Source of the DNA: Luffa acutangula
Taxonomy: Eukaryota; Streptophyta; Magnoliopsida; Cucurbitales; Cucurbitaceae
Direction of reading: 5' to 3'
Assembly: GCA_036850905.1 (NCBI GenBank)
Contig: CM072095.1
Coordinates: forward strand, 48,016,408 to 48,080,407
Length of the DNA: 64,000 bases
The number at the start of each line of letters is the position of its first letter. Position 1 is the stretch's first letter. A program made the translations under genes and the position numbers. The notes beneath the pieces were generated by a model. That model ran no database searches and was not told the DNA's origin. It was given only the letters and a program-made list of their open reading frames with translations. Below, one piece after another: positions 24,139 to 37,100 of the stretch.

Positions 24139-24215
24139 ATAGAGTCGATCTAAACTGAGTGGATAAAGCATTAATTACTATCTCAAAGATCAAAGGTTCA
24201 ATCTCTATCTCACAA
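24139..24215 (+). repeat. Diverged tRNA-SINE-like fragment
   Basis: An A-box-like segment (aactgagtggataaagc) and a B-box-like segment (aaggttcaatctc) are about 35 nt apart, as in the short SINEs elsewhere in the window. No clean target duplication is seen. Confidence 0.35.
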
Positions 24216-24984
24216 GAATATAGCTTAACTAACATAAAATTGTACTAATGACCATGAAATTTGTGATTCAAATCTAAAGTTTTGTTTTGTTTTGAAATAG
24301 GGTTTAACTCTTATTTTAATTGGAATAAAACAAAGGGAAAGATGAATGGTAAGAAAGGGGGGAAATCAAATAGAAACAAACTACAGCATCTTTATGAAAA
24401 AAGAGAATGAAATCAAATTTTCTAAAATATCACATCATAATATCATATCCTTTACACTTAAGGGGAAGTAGGAAAAAATACATTAACCACTTAACCAAAA
24501 TTTTACTTTGGGAGGAAACTTTGGAGACTTGAGAGGGAGATGCAGCATTTCTTTTCTTTCCAACTCCATCATCGAGAAAATTTAAAGTACTTGATAGATA
24601 CCCATTGACCTCATAGCTGCTTTCTGAATTCAGAAACTTAGTGATCCATAAAAGCTAAAACACAATCCATTTAATCTTCAAGAGAGGAGAAAAGAAAGGG
24701 GGAAAAAAAGTTGACATGGATTTCTCTATAAGACTTCCTCTAACCACCTCTATACATGACTAAAAATATAATATGGTACAGCAGTAGATGACAATGCTGT
24801 TACAGAGCACCCAGTTCTTCACTGTTTTTCCCCTTCCTCTTGTTTATATGCAGGTTGATGGGAAAAGCCGAGGAAAAAATTGGGAGCTGTTGATTTTGTG
24901 GTGTCCATTTTGAGAAAGTTCTGTAAACTGTGATGTGATGTGAGCCTCTGATCCTCTTGCCGTGATCAAAATAGCTATTGCCTC

Positions 24985-27900
24985 TTATGAGGAAGATTTA
25001 ACATTCACAATGCAGAATGACTCAAACCGTGGCTCAGTCAAATCTACTATTTCATCATCTGGGGCTTGGAGATTGCTGCCCTTTAAAGTCAAGGGTACGA
25101 GTTTTTCCATAGAAACGATATCTTGGTTGCCATTGTTGCCCGCACAAAGTGAACGATCAATATCCAATGGTAGTGAATAGCGATCGAGCCATTTGCGAGA
25201 TGAAGCTTGCCTTGGCGTCACGTCATCAATGGAAACTACCTCTGCATGAACTTGTTTCCCTATAGGATTCACATCGTCCTTTATAATGTCTGGTTCACTC
25301 TCCATACTACAGGCTGACAGCCTCCCCTTCATGAATCAACAAAAAAGCAAAAATCAACACTAAACTGGTGTGTGTAATTAGAATTAACAGGTAAAACCCT
25401 TGTTGTACATCAGAGAGCTCATTAATAATAGAAGCCTTTTGAATAGACACAACAAAAAGTCAGACAAATGCTATAACTGTCTTAATGGGCAGGACATCTA
25501 AACGATAAATTTGGCAGTCATTAGACATGCTCCATCATGGCTGAAACTTGACCTTATCCAGATCCCAAAGCTAGTTGTTAATTGTTAAATTTGTAACAAA
25601 AGAAGATGAATTTTAACCTAAGTTGATTCAATCCTATTCTCACCACCATACAACTGAAGATCAGAGATGGAAAGCTTTTTGAGTAAAAATAAGGATTCAG
25701 CTGTAATCATCACGATAGTGCTGTAACAGTTAGCAATTAAAGAACAGCCAACTTAATATTATGTCCAGATGTTTCTTAGATTCCCCTTTGACAATGAGTT
25801 ATAGCTGCACAAGTAGTCGGTATCATTCAAGAAAAGAAATACTAATTGATGCGAAGTTAAAGGAAACTAACATGACTTACCTGAAAAACGTTTGCAGAAA
25901 TGTTATTCCTTCTTGATTTATCCGGAGTTATATTTGAAAGAACTTGAACAACTTCAGTCATGGTAGGTCTAGCATCCGGATCTAACAGCAGGCACTCCTT
26001 CGCTAAATAAGCCATTATTTGCATCTCTTCCTCCGGGAACATTCCATCTAAATGCGGGTCAGGCAACTCTGTTATGACTCGCCTACTATTTTGCAACCGA
26101 GGAGCAGCCTAGGAGAAGATAAAAGAGTATTATGATCTGCATTAGTAACTGATTCCAAGGAAATCAATCTAGCATATGATTATTTCTTACCAAAGTGGAT
26201 TAGGTAAACGATGAATGAACAGCATATTTAAGAAATCTTATCTTGTAATCAAAATCTAATATACCACTAATAAAGAGAACTTTCATAAATTGGGGATGCC
26301 AAAGTAATAAGAGGTCTTATGATCATGGATGTTCCATAATATACGCAATAAAGCTATTCATGAAATAGAGATGAGAGAGTTAGCAAAATGATCATGTTTA
26401 TTCTACCCATATTGCAAGGCTTTCCTCTCCTTTGCTTGCTGATTTATGGATGGGATGCTGACCCGTTATAAGCTCAAGAAGAACTACTCCGAAACTAAAG
26501 ACATCAGACTTCAAAGAGGCTCTTCCAACAATTGCATACTCTGGTGCAAAATACCCAAAAGTCCCCTGCATTCTTGCTGGAGAACTGGAACAGCTAGGAA
26601 GATCATCACCTCTTAACCTGGTAGCCATACCAAGGTCTGTTATCTGTGCATGCATATGAGTAAATTTGGGTTACATATTTTCAACTACAAAATCTGGGTA
26701 AAACTTAAAAACTTCGACCGTAAGTATATAAGAGAAATAAACCCTATGGAGATCCAGAAAATCTACACATCAAATTGGTTATCATAGTTGGCAGTTCATT
26801 TCATATCATATCATACTTTTGCTCTCCAATCTTTGTCCAAAAGAATATTTGTTGACTTGACATCTCTATGCAAAATTCTGGGAGCAGCTGCTTCATGGAG
26901 ATATTCCAAGCCTCTAGCAGCTCCTAAAGCAATTGTAACACGAGTACTCCAATCCATTTTTTCCCCTGAAGCTGCATCCAAACAGTCTCTTAGATTACCC
27001 TTTGGCATATATTCATATACCAAAAGCCTTTCAGTATGTTTCCCTCTTGATTCTGTGCAATAACCAAGTAGAGGCACCACGTGACAATGATGAAGTCTTG
27101 ATAACAACTGTATCTGAACGGCAATATGGAAAAATGTAAGATTACAATATTATTCTAACATGAGATCTAAGGAAAAAAAATGTGCCAATTGATTATAAAG
27201 GGATTGATGGAGCTGATACTTCTGTTAAAAACAAGTAGTCCACATCTGGTCCTCCTTGAATATTTAGCCGCTTTACTGCCACTGTTCTACCATCCTTCAG
27301 CTCACCACGATAAACAAAGCTACTTCCCCCACGTCCTACAAGATGGGAGCTCGAAAACTTGTTTGTTGCATTTTCCAACTCCGAGTATGAGAATTGGATG
27401 ATGATCCCACACATACTCCTAGATTTAGTCCTCAACAAGCATTGGTTCATGTAAAAGCATCCTGCAAAATGATAAGGCTATTAGTTAAGGAAGTATATAA
27501 TATAGATACAATTAAATGGAGAAAATTGCATCAAGAGATACTAGCAAAATGACAAAGATGCCAGACCAATTCTTATAAATATATATATATATACACACCA
27601 GACGAATAAAAGTAAACTTAGGCATATGAATGCAATGTTGATACGGTGAAAAAGAAATCCATAGATGCAAGTTCATAAAAATTGAAATACAATAAACCCC
27701 AGTAAAACTAGCATACCTTTTATGGTATTCACAGGGGAACCCATCATAGCCTTGCTATCGGGTGTTGAAGAGCTCTTGTGACTGATTAGGTTGGTCAAGC
27801 TGTTGTAGCTCATTTGCTTATCTAATGAAAATATTGGAGTTCGAACACGGCACTTGTCCCTTTGAGAAAGATAGCAAACCACTAAAACGAGGAATGCTAA

Positions 27901-29660
27901 TGTTATGATTATTACACATAGTAAGAGAATAATCACAACCACATTGCTTGAAATATGCCTTTTAGAAGATGGTGACTCCGGAAGCAGTCCTGTAAAAGCA
28001 ATAAAGATGTTATCCAAGGAAGATTTTAGTTGCTTTTCTAAGTACTAGACCTTTTATGAGACCAACATAAGAATATATGAACTTTATAGTCATTTGCGTT
28101 ATCCACAAGCCATGTAAATGTAAAAGCGTTCAGATAAACACAGAAATATAAAGTAATCGACTAGGATAAACCATAACTAATTTACATTCAAATGTTCTAT
28201 ATGATAACACAGTTTTTGAGAAGCTAAATAGCTTCCAAATTTCATCTTTTTTTTTTTTTTTTGATATCCGTGAGTGTCCTGGTCAACTTATGCGCACCTC
28301 GACTAATCTCACGGGACAACCGCCTGACCTACTACATTTGGTTGCCAAGGAAACTCGTAGGATATTAAATATCCTAGGTAGGTGGCCACCATGGATTGAA
28401 CCCATTCCCTTGGAGCCCTTAATCAAATTTCATAATTAAACAATCAACAACCACAAACTTCAGTGGATGCAAAAGCAAGTACCAAAAGCCACATAAAACA
28501 AAATCAATAAGTTATGTTAAATTATTGAAGGCATGTTATAAATAGAATTCAATAATTAAAAATTTTTCCTGATGACAATCTAAATAGAATTCAATAATTG
28601 CTTAAAATTATTAAATGATTTTTGCTATTTTTATCAATTAAGAAAAATAGTTAATGCCCATATATACTCAAACATAATTTCCATTTCTGAAATTGGTCCA
28701 ACTCTTTATTAGTAACTAATGACCCAAGAAGACAACTGCCGAGATACATAGGCACTAAAAATAATCAACAAAGAAGTAAGAGATTAATGTATACCAGAAG
28801 AGCAGTTGCAGGATGTAAAACAGTAAGAATCACGGTGATTGGCTGCAACTTTTGGAAAGCCATCAGTTGCACAGATGCATGTCCACAATCCAATTCCCCC
28901 AACATCTAGATTAAAGGGCTAATGTCATTAGTATGTCAGGTAACTCAATAGCTGAATCAATGCACTCCCAAAAATTAAAGCAATAATGAAAGAGATGGCG
29001 ACCACCTAATTTCTCACGTAGAACTTTTGAAAGAACTTCTGATACTTATAGAATCTTTATAATTTCAAATGTAAATGCATCATTTTAAAAAGAGTAAATG
29101 CTTTTCGCCAATGTTTCTGGAGGATTTATTGCCAAAAACTAGGTTTCAGCATAAAAAAATTAAAAATAAAATAAAATAAATCATTCAAGATGATATGCTG
29201 ATTGAGTTCAGATGATGCTCAACCTTAAAATAAGTCCAAAAAAGACCATAATTTTTTCAACATTGTTATAGCAACAAATGAATATATTTCAAGGATTCAG
29301 GATGACTAAAACATTTAAGGACGCTGGTTATACTTATACCTTGCGTACATGAACAAGAAGTAGAACAGTTTGCACCAAGTGCTAATTTGTGGTTTTCTTG
29401 GTATGGAGAAAAACATTTACACGTCCAGTTTCCAGGGGTGGAAGTATCAGAAGTGTCAGCTGACAGCAAAACACAAACATAGATCAAGTTTGATAGTATC
29501 TAAAAGGAAGTTTAACCTGGAAAATCAATGAAACCAGGACCAACACATAGAATGTGAAGATTGATAAAATGGATTGCTCCGAGTACTGACCGCAAAAGGC
29601 TTGTTGCACCAAGATAAAGCTCATTAAAGAAATGAAGGTGGTCGCCACTTGGTGCTTCAT
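24985..29660 (-). CDS. NCRK: Receptor-like serine/threonine kinase, NCRK-like
   Basis: Single-pass receptor-like kinase of the plasma membrane/endosome; NCRK was described in Arabidopsis as a ROP-GTPase-interacting receptor kinase. Nine coding exons: 29660-29591, 29459-29340, 28905-28795, 27989-27717, 27461-27220, 27113-26817, 26643-26407, 26108-25881 and 25326-24985. They join to 1,920 nt, 639 aa. Order: signal peptide 1-22; Cys-rich ectodomain to about 100 (GNWTCKC, NCSTSCSC, CFTSCNC); transmembrane segment about 115-141; juxtamembrane; kinase from about 228 to 510. Glycine loop VGRGGSSFVYRG starts near 233, VAVKRL lysine near 255, catalytic HRDVKSTN Asp near 356, DLG in place of DFG near 374-376, then GTFGYFAPEYA. 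All catalytic residues are present. A tail of about 110 residues follows, which makes it longer than the Arabidopsis protein (about 565 aa from memory). The start precedes a good signal peptide. Confidence 0.94.
28246..28423 (-). mobile_element. tRNA-derived SINE in an NCRK intron, 10-bp TSD
   Basis: On the plus strand it starts with a T16 run (the poly(A) tail of a minus-strand insert) and contains gatatccgtgagtgtcctgg and gcgcacctcgactaatctca, a core I recognise from widespread plant SINEs. A B-box GGTTCAATCC lies near its 5' end. CAAATTTCAT flanks it at 28236-28245 and 28424-28433. It lies in the intron before the transmembrane exon of NCRK. Confidence 0.88.
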
Positions 29661-31720
29661 TGTATCTGAGTCAAATACAAATAACAAAAAAGTATGTTAA
29701 TATGGAAAAATTTGATTTCTACTTCATGCAGAGTGTTTATAAAGAACGTAAATTTGGTCTAATTGATAAAAAGATGAGGATAGTAAGGTACTCAACAAAA
29801 AAAGAAACCAACAGGTGCTTTCTTTCCAAAATTTGATTAACAAGCATCAATAGCATAATATTTATTTCATGGCACATTGTAGCAAACGCTAATACATGAA
29901 AGTAATTTTCGGGGCTAAATATTGATGGCATAGCAGCAATATTAGAATCCAAGATGAGATGAGAATTATCTTGTTATATCTTTCAACTGTCCTCGTTATT
30001 CCAAAAACCTTATTAGCTAACAACTCAAAATTCAATTCCTTTTTTAGATTAGTGAAACTAGAGTAGACCTTTGATAGAATATAAGATTATTGAGTTGAAA
30101 GTAATAAAAGAATAAACCCTCGTTATGAAAAGGAACAATATTTCTACATGCTTTTTGTACCAAAAAATCATTAACACTGAATTAATGATTTATCATAAAG
30201 AACCTTGATAACTACAAAATAGGACAAGCTACCACGATCTAGTTTCACCTAAGTGGACTAGGAGGAACAAAATATGACATCCGGGAACATTACAGTTTAC
30301 AAACTCAAACTAAAAAGTATCCTTTGATCAGATCTAAAATGATTAATTAAGAAATAGGGAGTATATCAGTTGTTTTTATTTCCAAGCAATCTTCAATCAA
30401 TTACGTAGCAAAAGCTGACACAGCTCCTATATGGAGAACAAATACAAAAACAGTACAGGTAAATACAAATTGGAGAAATAGATTATTTAAGGAAAAAACT
30501 GAAGTAGGTTGGAATTGACTAGCTCATTAGTTGGTCAACAAACAGTTGAAATTTTCAAGTCACTTAAACCAACACGGCATATTTTAGCATGATACACATA
30601 AGAAAACTAACACAGTACTAAGTTTGTGATTTTCCAACATAATTTTACAATAATTTATGAAGACCCTTGGTGATTGCTAACTGTTTAAACATTTATCCAG
30701 ATAAACCAAACCGGAAAGTAAACCCCAAAATCTTACTGAAGTACCTAAATGTCTGGTTACAGAGTGACATGTGGAACCAGGAAATAAAGTCATTTCAACT
30801 TCCAATTCAAGTCACGTCAAAAATTAAGACACCCTGCCAGCCATGTAAAACACCTTTCCGTAACTGATGGCCCCCTCCATCTTCAAATCCCCCCAACAGA
30901 ACATTTAAAGTTTGATAAAATCAAAGGAAACAAATAAGACAACTACCTCTCTTTAAATCTTTGAAATAATGTACCTGCTTTATTGAGATTATTCAGAACA
31001 ACCCAAGTCACGAGGGAAATCGAGCATTCAACCAGAACCAGATAATATTCACTGCTCTAATCAAATAACAAAGCTAATTCAGAACCCACGAGTATGAAAG
31101 AAGTGAAAGGACGATGCTTTTTTAACTACCAGTGATATTGTAAACTCCAATTTTAGCATTAATACAACATTAAGAAAAGTAAGAAAAACTGAAAAAGGAC
31201 ACATACCCGGATAATCAAAACAGTGGATTGAGCACGCCAACTACAATTTTCAATAAATGAGAGGAAATGGAAGAGAAAAATTGGCAAGGAAGAAAAGGTA
31301 AATGACAGAAAGGGAATTGTGGTGGACAGAGACCGCTAATGGTTCGGATATATTCAGAATTGGAATCAAGCTGAAAACAGAACCTATCGACCACCACTCT
31401 GAAAGTGACCCATTTGCGAATCTGAAAGGGACTGCTCAACATACAACAAATAACAAGTTACTACTCTCATACTCTCTTACCTTCTGACATTGTTTATATT
31501 TTACTTTTTCGAAAGCATCATCTCTACCAACGGATAAAACCCATCTTTAAAAGGGATAAAAACAGGAGCTAAATAAACAACGGCTATAAGGCTACCAAAC
31601 TTGGCTTCGAAGACATGCATAAATTGGAGGAGAAGAGAATGCAAAGAGAAATACAAAGTGGAGTTTCAACTTCTACCCCAGAAATAGAAAATTAAAGAGA
31701 AAATTTAATCGTAGCCTCGA
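29661..31720 (-). other. NCRK 5' leader region, no coding exon seen
   Basis: No additional coding exon with ectodomain similarity was found upstream of the signal-peptide exon. Candidate donor sites on the minus strand (near 31,207 and 30,973) suggest one or more 5'UTR introns, with the transcription start at about 31.2-31.7 kb. This is inferred from splice motifs; the rest is AT-rich and unremarkable. Confidence 0.4.
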
Positions 31721-32088
31721 TTTTCAACGGGACCCGAAAATGAGTCCCACATCACCACCAAACTTGTGTCGGCTATGTAGGCCGCCAAATTGCGGACCCT
31801 CGCTAATTTGGACAACAATCGTGCATCCATCACCATTGATCAGAATTATCTGGAGCGTCCAAAAAATGGACGTTCAGATATTGCCAAAATATGGCCATGT
31901 GAAGCTATCTCATGAACCCAAATTCTATTAGCCCCATTCCAGATTGATAAACAGTGAAGTTTCTGCTTACCCAGTAAAATGATGGGCTCTGTCTCAGGTT
32001 GCGTGGCTCTTCATTAAAAGCCGGTGTATCTTCTCGCTCCAACGAAAACCATAATACCCACCAAGAAGAAGCTCTTTAATCTTCGGGA

Positions 32089-32367
32089 ATGAACTGGTTT
32101 CAGGGCTCTGGTTCTTCAACCAAGCTCAAGGGCTGCCAAAGTCAGAGAAACAGAACCAGAAGTGATGTAGAAGACGATGATTTCTCGACAAATGGAGCTT
32201 CCTTGAAGGAAGAGCAACGCAAAAACAAGAGAGGAAGCTTTGAATCAAAATACATGGAATCAAATAAAGTTGGAGTAAATATGAGAAGAAGGAGGTTTAC
32301 TGGATATGAAGAAGAAGAAGCTTCGGGTTTTAGACTGAGAGTGAGGGAGAGCGAGAGTTTGTGGTGA
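32089..32367 (+). CDS. Hypothetical small basic protein, 92 aa
   Basis: An ATG frame of 92 codons begins MNWFQGSGSSTKL and ends in a stop after ESESLW. The product is very hydrophilic (Lys, Arg, Glu, Ser), has no signal peptide or membrane segment, and carries basic patches (MRRRRFTG). Its base composition is more GC-rich and gene-like than its surroundings and contains no homopolymer runs. It lies divergently to NCRK, so the two may share a promoter at about 31.5-32.0 kb. I recognise no domain. It could be a real small gene, the first exon of a longer one, or a chance frame in a leader. Confidence 0.4.
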   Translation: MNWFQGSGSSTKLKGCQSQRNRTRSDVEDDDFSTNGASLKEEQRKNKRGSFESKYMESNKVGVNMRRRRFTGYEEEEASGFRLRVRESESLW

Positions 32368-32399
32368 GTTAAGGAGGCGCCACCGGGAGCCGAAGCGAA

Positions 32400-33557
32400 G
32401 GGGTCTGAAGTATACTGTGGGACCTTTTTCTTTTCTTTTTCTTTTTCTTTTACTTTAACGATTTTTTTATTATTTTTAGTCAGGTGGCCCCCACTTTTCG
32501 TCGGCTAGGTGACGTGGCAGTACGCATGTGGAACGGGCCCACCCAATCGAACTCACCGGATTGAACGTATATGTCTACACTCTACATGTCGGACTTGTTC
32601 ACATTTTTTGGGAAACGATTTGTGAAAAACTCGAAGCGGCTTCGATGGAATAGAAAATAATATACTATAAATTGAATTACCATTTTGATTTTTTTTTTTC
32701 CTTCTCGAGTTGAACAAATAACAAGGTGTGGATTTCTTATTAAAAAAAGTAAATAAATTAATAAATAGGTGTGGATCGGGACCAATTACGTTATATTTAT
32801 GGTCAAAAAAACAAGTTATAATTAATTTGATTATTTGTATATGATTGATATCAATTTTTATAAAATATTTATCTAAAATTTAAAAAAATACTAATCAATT
32901 AAAATCTAACTCAATAAATAAAATATCTGTTAAAAGAAAGTTGATAATTCAATCTCTTACTTTTAGAATTATTGTTGTTGTAATAAAAGTAAGAGCTCTA
33001 CTATTAAAAATATTTAATTCTATTTTTATTTTCAACTAATCAAGATTTCAATAAAATTGCTTGTTTTCTTTTTAAATTTCAAATCTTATTCCTATTTCAT
33101 CCTTTGATCTTGATTGTTAATAACTTTCTCAAATTTATTTCTGCCGACAATAATAAGAACGGACTTACTTCACCGAATTCGGAAAAAAAAAAACAAAAAA
33201 AACAAAAAAAAAAAAAAACTATTTCTTTATATTTCTAAAACTCCTAGTTTTTTCTCTTTTTTTATTTTTCCTTTTTTTCTATATCAAATTCAAATCCAAT
33301 ACAGAGAACTGTTCACAACAAATTGTAATGATAGAGGCTTGTTGATATATTAAAAAATTAATGACAACAATAAAGTTTTTAAAACTATATCAATCATACC
33401 ACTGATACTTTTAAAACAAAAGGCTCCCAATCAAATAATAAGCAGGGGATTGTCTCCAAAATAATAATAATAATAACTAGGGGTTTTTTTTTTGTATTTC
33501 CAATCATTATCATGCACTGCCACAATTTTTTAATAATTGCAACAAGATTACAACAAA

Positions 33558-33611
<54 letters not shown>

Positions 33612-34100
33612 AAAAAAAGATACTAAGGAGGAAAAATACCAAATTTATATACAATACAAACCCCAACCTTGACGAGCCCCCGGGCTTCCAAAGGGCCATA
33701 TAGATGTAATATACTGCACACTCATCATTTTAATTTTCCTTACTTTTTACATGGTTATTGATCTTTCCAAAAAAGAAAAAGAAAAAGGAAAAAAAAAACA
33801 TATATTCTGAGATTTTGTTCTTTTCCCACACTTTACCATATATAGGCTCCTATATCATGCCTTATTCTGCTTTCTTTTCAGAGCCACATAACAAATTCTA
33901 ACAATAACGATTTGCCCACCCATGTGAATCAAAAGGTTTAAAAGAAAAAAGAGTAAAAAATCAAATAAATCAATAGCATATCTCTAAACTAAACTTACCC
34001 CAACCCAAGAGAAAGCCAAAGGAATCAAAATCTACTAAAGAACCATGAGGAAATAACAAAACATTGGAATTGCAGGGCCATTTGAGCTCTCCCTTCAACT
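32400..34100. other. Intergenic, AT-rich
   Basis: Nothing coding is seen. It holds an AT dinucleotide microsatellite and A/T homopolymers, and probably the 3'UTR of the minus-strand RING gene near 34.0-34.1 kb. Confidence 0.55.
33566..33609. repeat. TA dinucleotide microsatellite (about 22 units)
   Basis: Uninterrupted alternating AT/TA, bounded on both sides by A-rich runs. Confidence 0.95.
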
Positions 34101-34122
34101 TCAGCTCATCAGTCACTACAAT

Positions 34123-37100
34123 TCACCGCAACGACGGCGGGGGCGGTGCTCGGGCTGGAAAAGAATGAGCAGGCTGAAGTGTTCTTTGAGACGACGGTGC
34201 CCCCAATATCATGGTCTGAGAACGAGTCACCATATCCACCATTGACGGCGTTTGATAACTCTGCACTGCACTTCCCATGTCCACCGAATCCCCTCTCGCA
34301 GTTGCTCTCTGCCATGAGTGCGAGCTCAATCCCGACAGCACATATGCTCTTCCAGAGGCCTCGTAGATATGGCGAGTCGCCATTCTCTCCTGCATTTCCT
34401 TCAGCTCAGCGCAAAGAGCTGCACATAATTGGTCACCAACTCGAGCAGATGCTGATTCAGATACAGTTCTATAACAATTGTCCAACACAGACACTGCACC
34501 GGCTAAATCACCCCGTTCAGCGGCAATTCTAGCCTCCGATATCGCCTCTGCTGCTCGAAATCTATTTCGCTGCCTGTCTACTTCCAATGATACTACTTGT
34601 TCGCCTACTCTGTCTGGCCTCTGTATTTGAACCTCACTGGCATCGTCCAAAGTGATTGGCTCTTTGGTGATGGGGTCCTTGTAAACGCATTTAACCTTTA
34701 GCAATGGCGTCTCGCCTCCGGACTCATCAACTGGAATGTTGAGTGTCACCAGAAAGTCCCTCTCTTCTTCGGCATATAAGTCTCCAAAGTAAATGGAGCC
34801 TAATCTTGCACGTTCTGTGATGCTGGCTCGGTAACTTCCTGCTTGTATTGAACCAAGCTGCAGACTTGGATGAATGCACCGTATTTCAACCTGCAGATCC
34901 TGCACCACCACGCTCAAGAGGCCACCAATGCACTGGGCGAATGCGTCCTGGATGGTGCTTTCAGTTTCTATGACTGAAAACGTCCCTCCAGATGTGTCGG
35001 AAATCGTGTGCATCGTCACGGGGTCATGGTCTGCACCGAACCCAAATGTGTGCACCGGTATCTGCTGCATTCCGGGGCGGTTATTGCGATGGATTGAAAC
35101 TGGAAGAAGGGACTGGTAATCTATTCGAGGACGAGCACTGCTAGGACCATTGAAAGTATATGTATCTTGTCCATCAGACAGCAGTATAATGCTAGCAACA
35201 GGGTTCTTCAACTTGCGGTCTACCAACACCTTGGCACCTTTCCTCAAGCCTTCAGCAATGTTTGTCCCACCGTTTGATGTTAGAGAATTGACAGCCTGCA
35301 ATGCCTGCTGTCGTCCGGGGCCAGTCATTCGACAAAGCGGGAAAAGACGACGAGCAGTCGAGGAGAATGATACGACGGACAATCGATCGGAAGGGCCGAG
35401 ATTCTGGATCAAAAAACCCATAGCACGTTTGAGAAGGGCAAGCTTGGTACCTGCCATACTGCCGCTAATATCAAGTACCGTTACAAGGTCAACTGGTGCA
35501 CGAGAAGGTTGATTCAATGGAGGCAACGCAGCCTGGTTTCTGGAGTTATTTTCTGTTGCAATGGAGAGAGGAGCCTTGACATGGACTAGCACAGAGAATT
35601 GATCATGAGAAACTGATCTTGGAACAGCTGAAATTTCTGGGTACGTTTTGACTTCTACCTCATCAGTGCAACTATGCGCAGTGGCACCATCATTTGATGT
35701 GTTTCTCTCGGTGGCATGAGGTTGTTGATCTAAAACTTCATCGTCATCATAAGCTACTGGTTCAGGGCCATGAAAGAGAGAAGAGATCTGTCTAGTTGAA
35801 CTGGGGCGAGGAGGAGGCGTCCGTTGAACAATTGTCATCCAAGGATCATCTGGCGCCAAACCAACTGGATTACTTCTTGGCCTGGCACATTCGGAAGTGG
35901 AATTCTGAAGAGGGATTTCTTTCCATTTCGCTCTGCAAACAGGGCAAATTTGGTTCCCATGCTTTACATTTGAGGTAATGCATTGGAAGTGAAAAGAGTG
36001 AGAGCACTCTGCAGTGAAAATAGCATGCCCATTCCCTGCTTTCATGGTGGCCAAGCATATTGCACAAATCCTCTGCAATTTAGAAAGATGCATCGATGAG
36101 AAAAGATGAAAATGAATATAATACCAAATGGGCAAGTTCAGATGCAAATAATAGATGGCATGACTAACACAAAAATACGGCCTCAGATTATCAGATTTTC
36201 CAGAACGAACAAGAACCTTCTTGGCCAGCATTACGAGCCATTAAAGTTCAGTACTTTACAGATTATGCTGGAAAGAATGAAGGGTTTGTTGACCTGCTCC
36301 TAAAGCCAAAGTCTTGTATGAAATCATGAAAATAAAAAAAATCAACAAACTGATGAAAAGTAAACGACTGAAGTACATGGAAAAATCCATAGTATATGCC
36401 GAACCAAGTCTAAGTCTATGGTACTATTATTTCTTAAGATAATACTTTTCTCCATAAAACAGTTTCAACATTGGCTGCTTTTGTCAGATGGGTTGAAGTA
36501 GTGTTTTTCAGCCTGCAAATCGGTGCTACTGTTCAGATCCGGAGGGAAGCCCGAGAAGCAATACCAACTTTTAAAAGAGGGAATCATGAGTTGTTTGTGT
36601 TTTTCTAGTAGTTTATTTTCCAATCCCTTCCCCATCCCCACGACTTCTCTTTTGCCCCTCTTTCGTCGACCAGTTGTCACTTTACGATTAGCGAAGCTTG
36701 TTACAGAAAATCTCAAAATCAACGTCGGTCAAATGGGTTCTCTAAAATCATACCATGAAAAGGAGAGAGAGATATGGAAGCATTGGGCTTACCAACAACA
36801 AAGCAAAGCACTTCCGTAGAGGGAATAAACGGCCAAAATATAAATCACTGTATTCAAAATATTATCATCAAATCTTACTTTTTTCCTTTTCCATGAGAGA
36901 TATGATTTAAAATAGTACTTTTACAAATGATCAAATGTTCTCAAAGAAGACCAGTGCACAGCTTGCACTTGTAACAACAGCCCCACCACACACCCCACTT
37001 GATCAAACGATTAAAAGACAGCGAAGGAAAGAAAGATAATAACATAAACAGTCAGAGACAGAAGCCGACAAGGAATAGCCTTCTTCACAAATCACAACGA

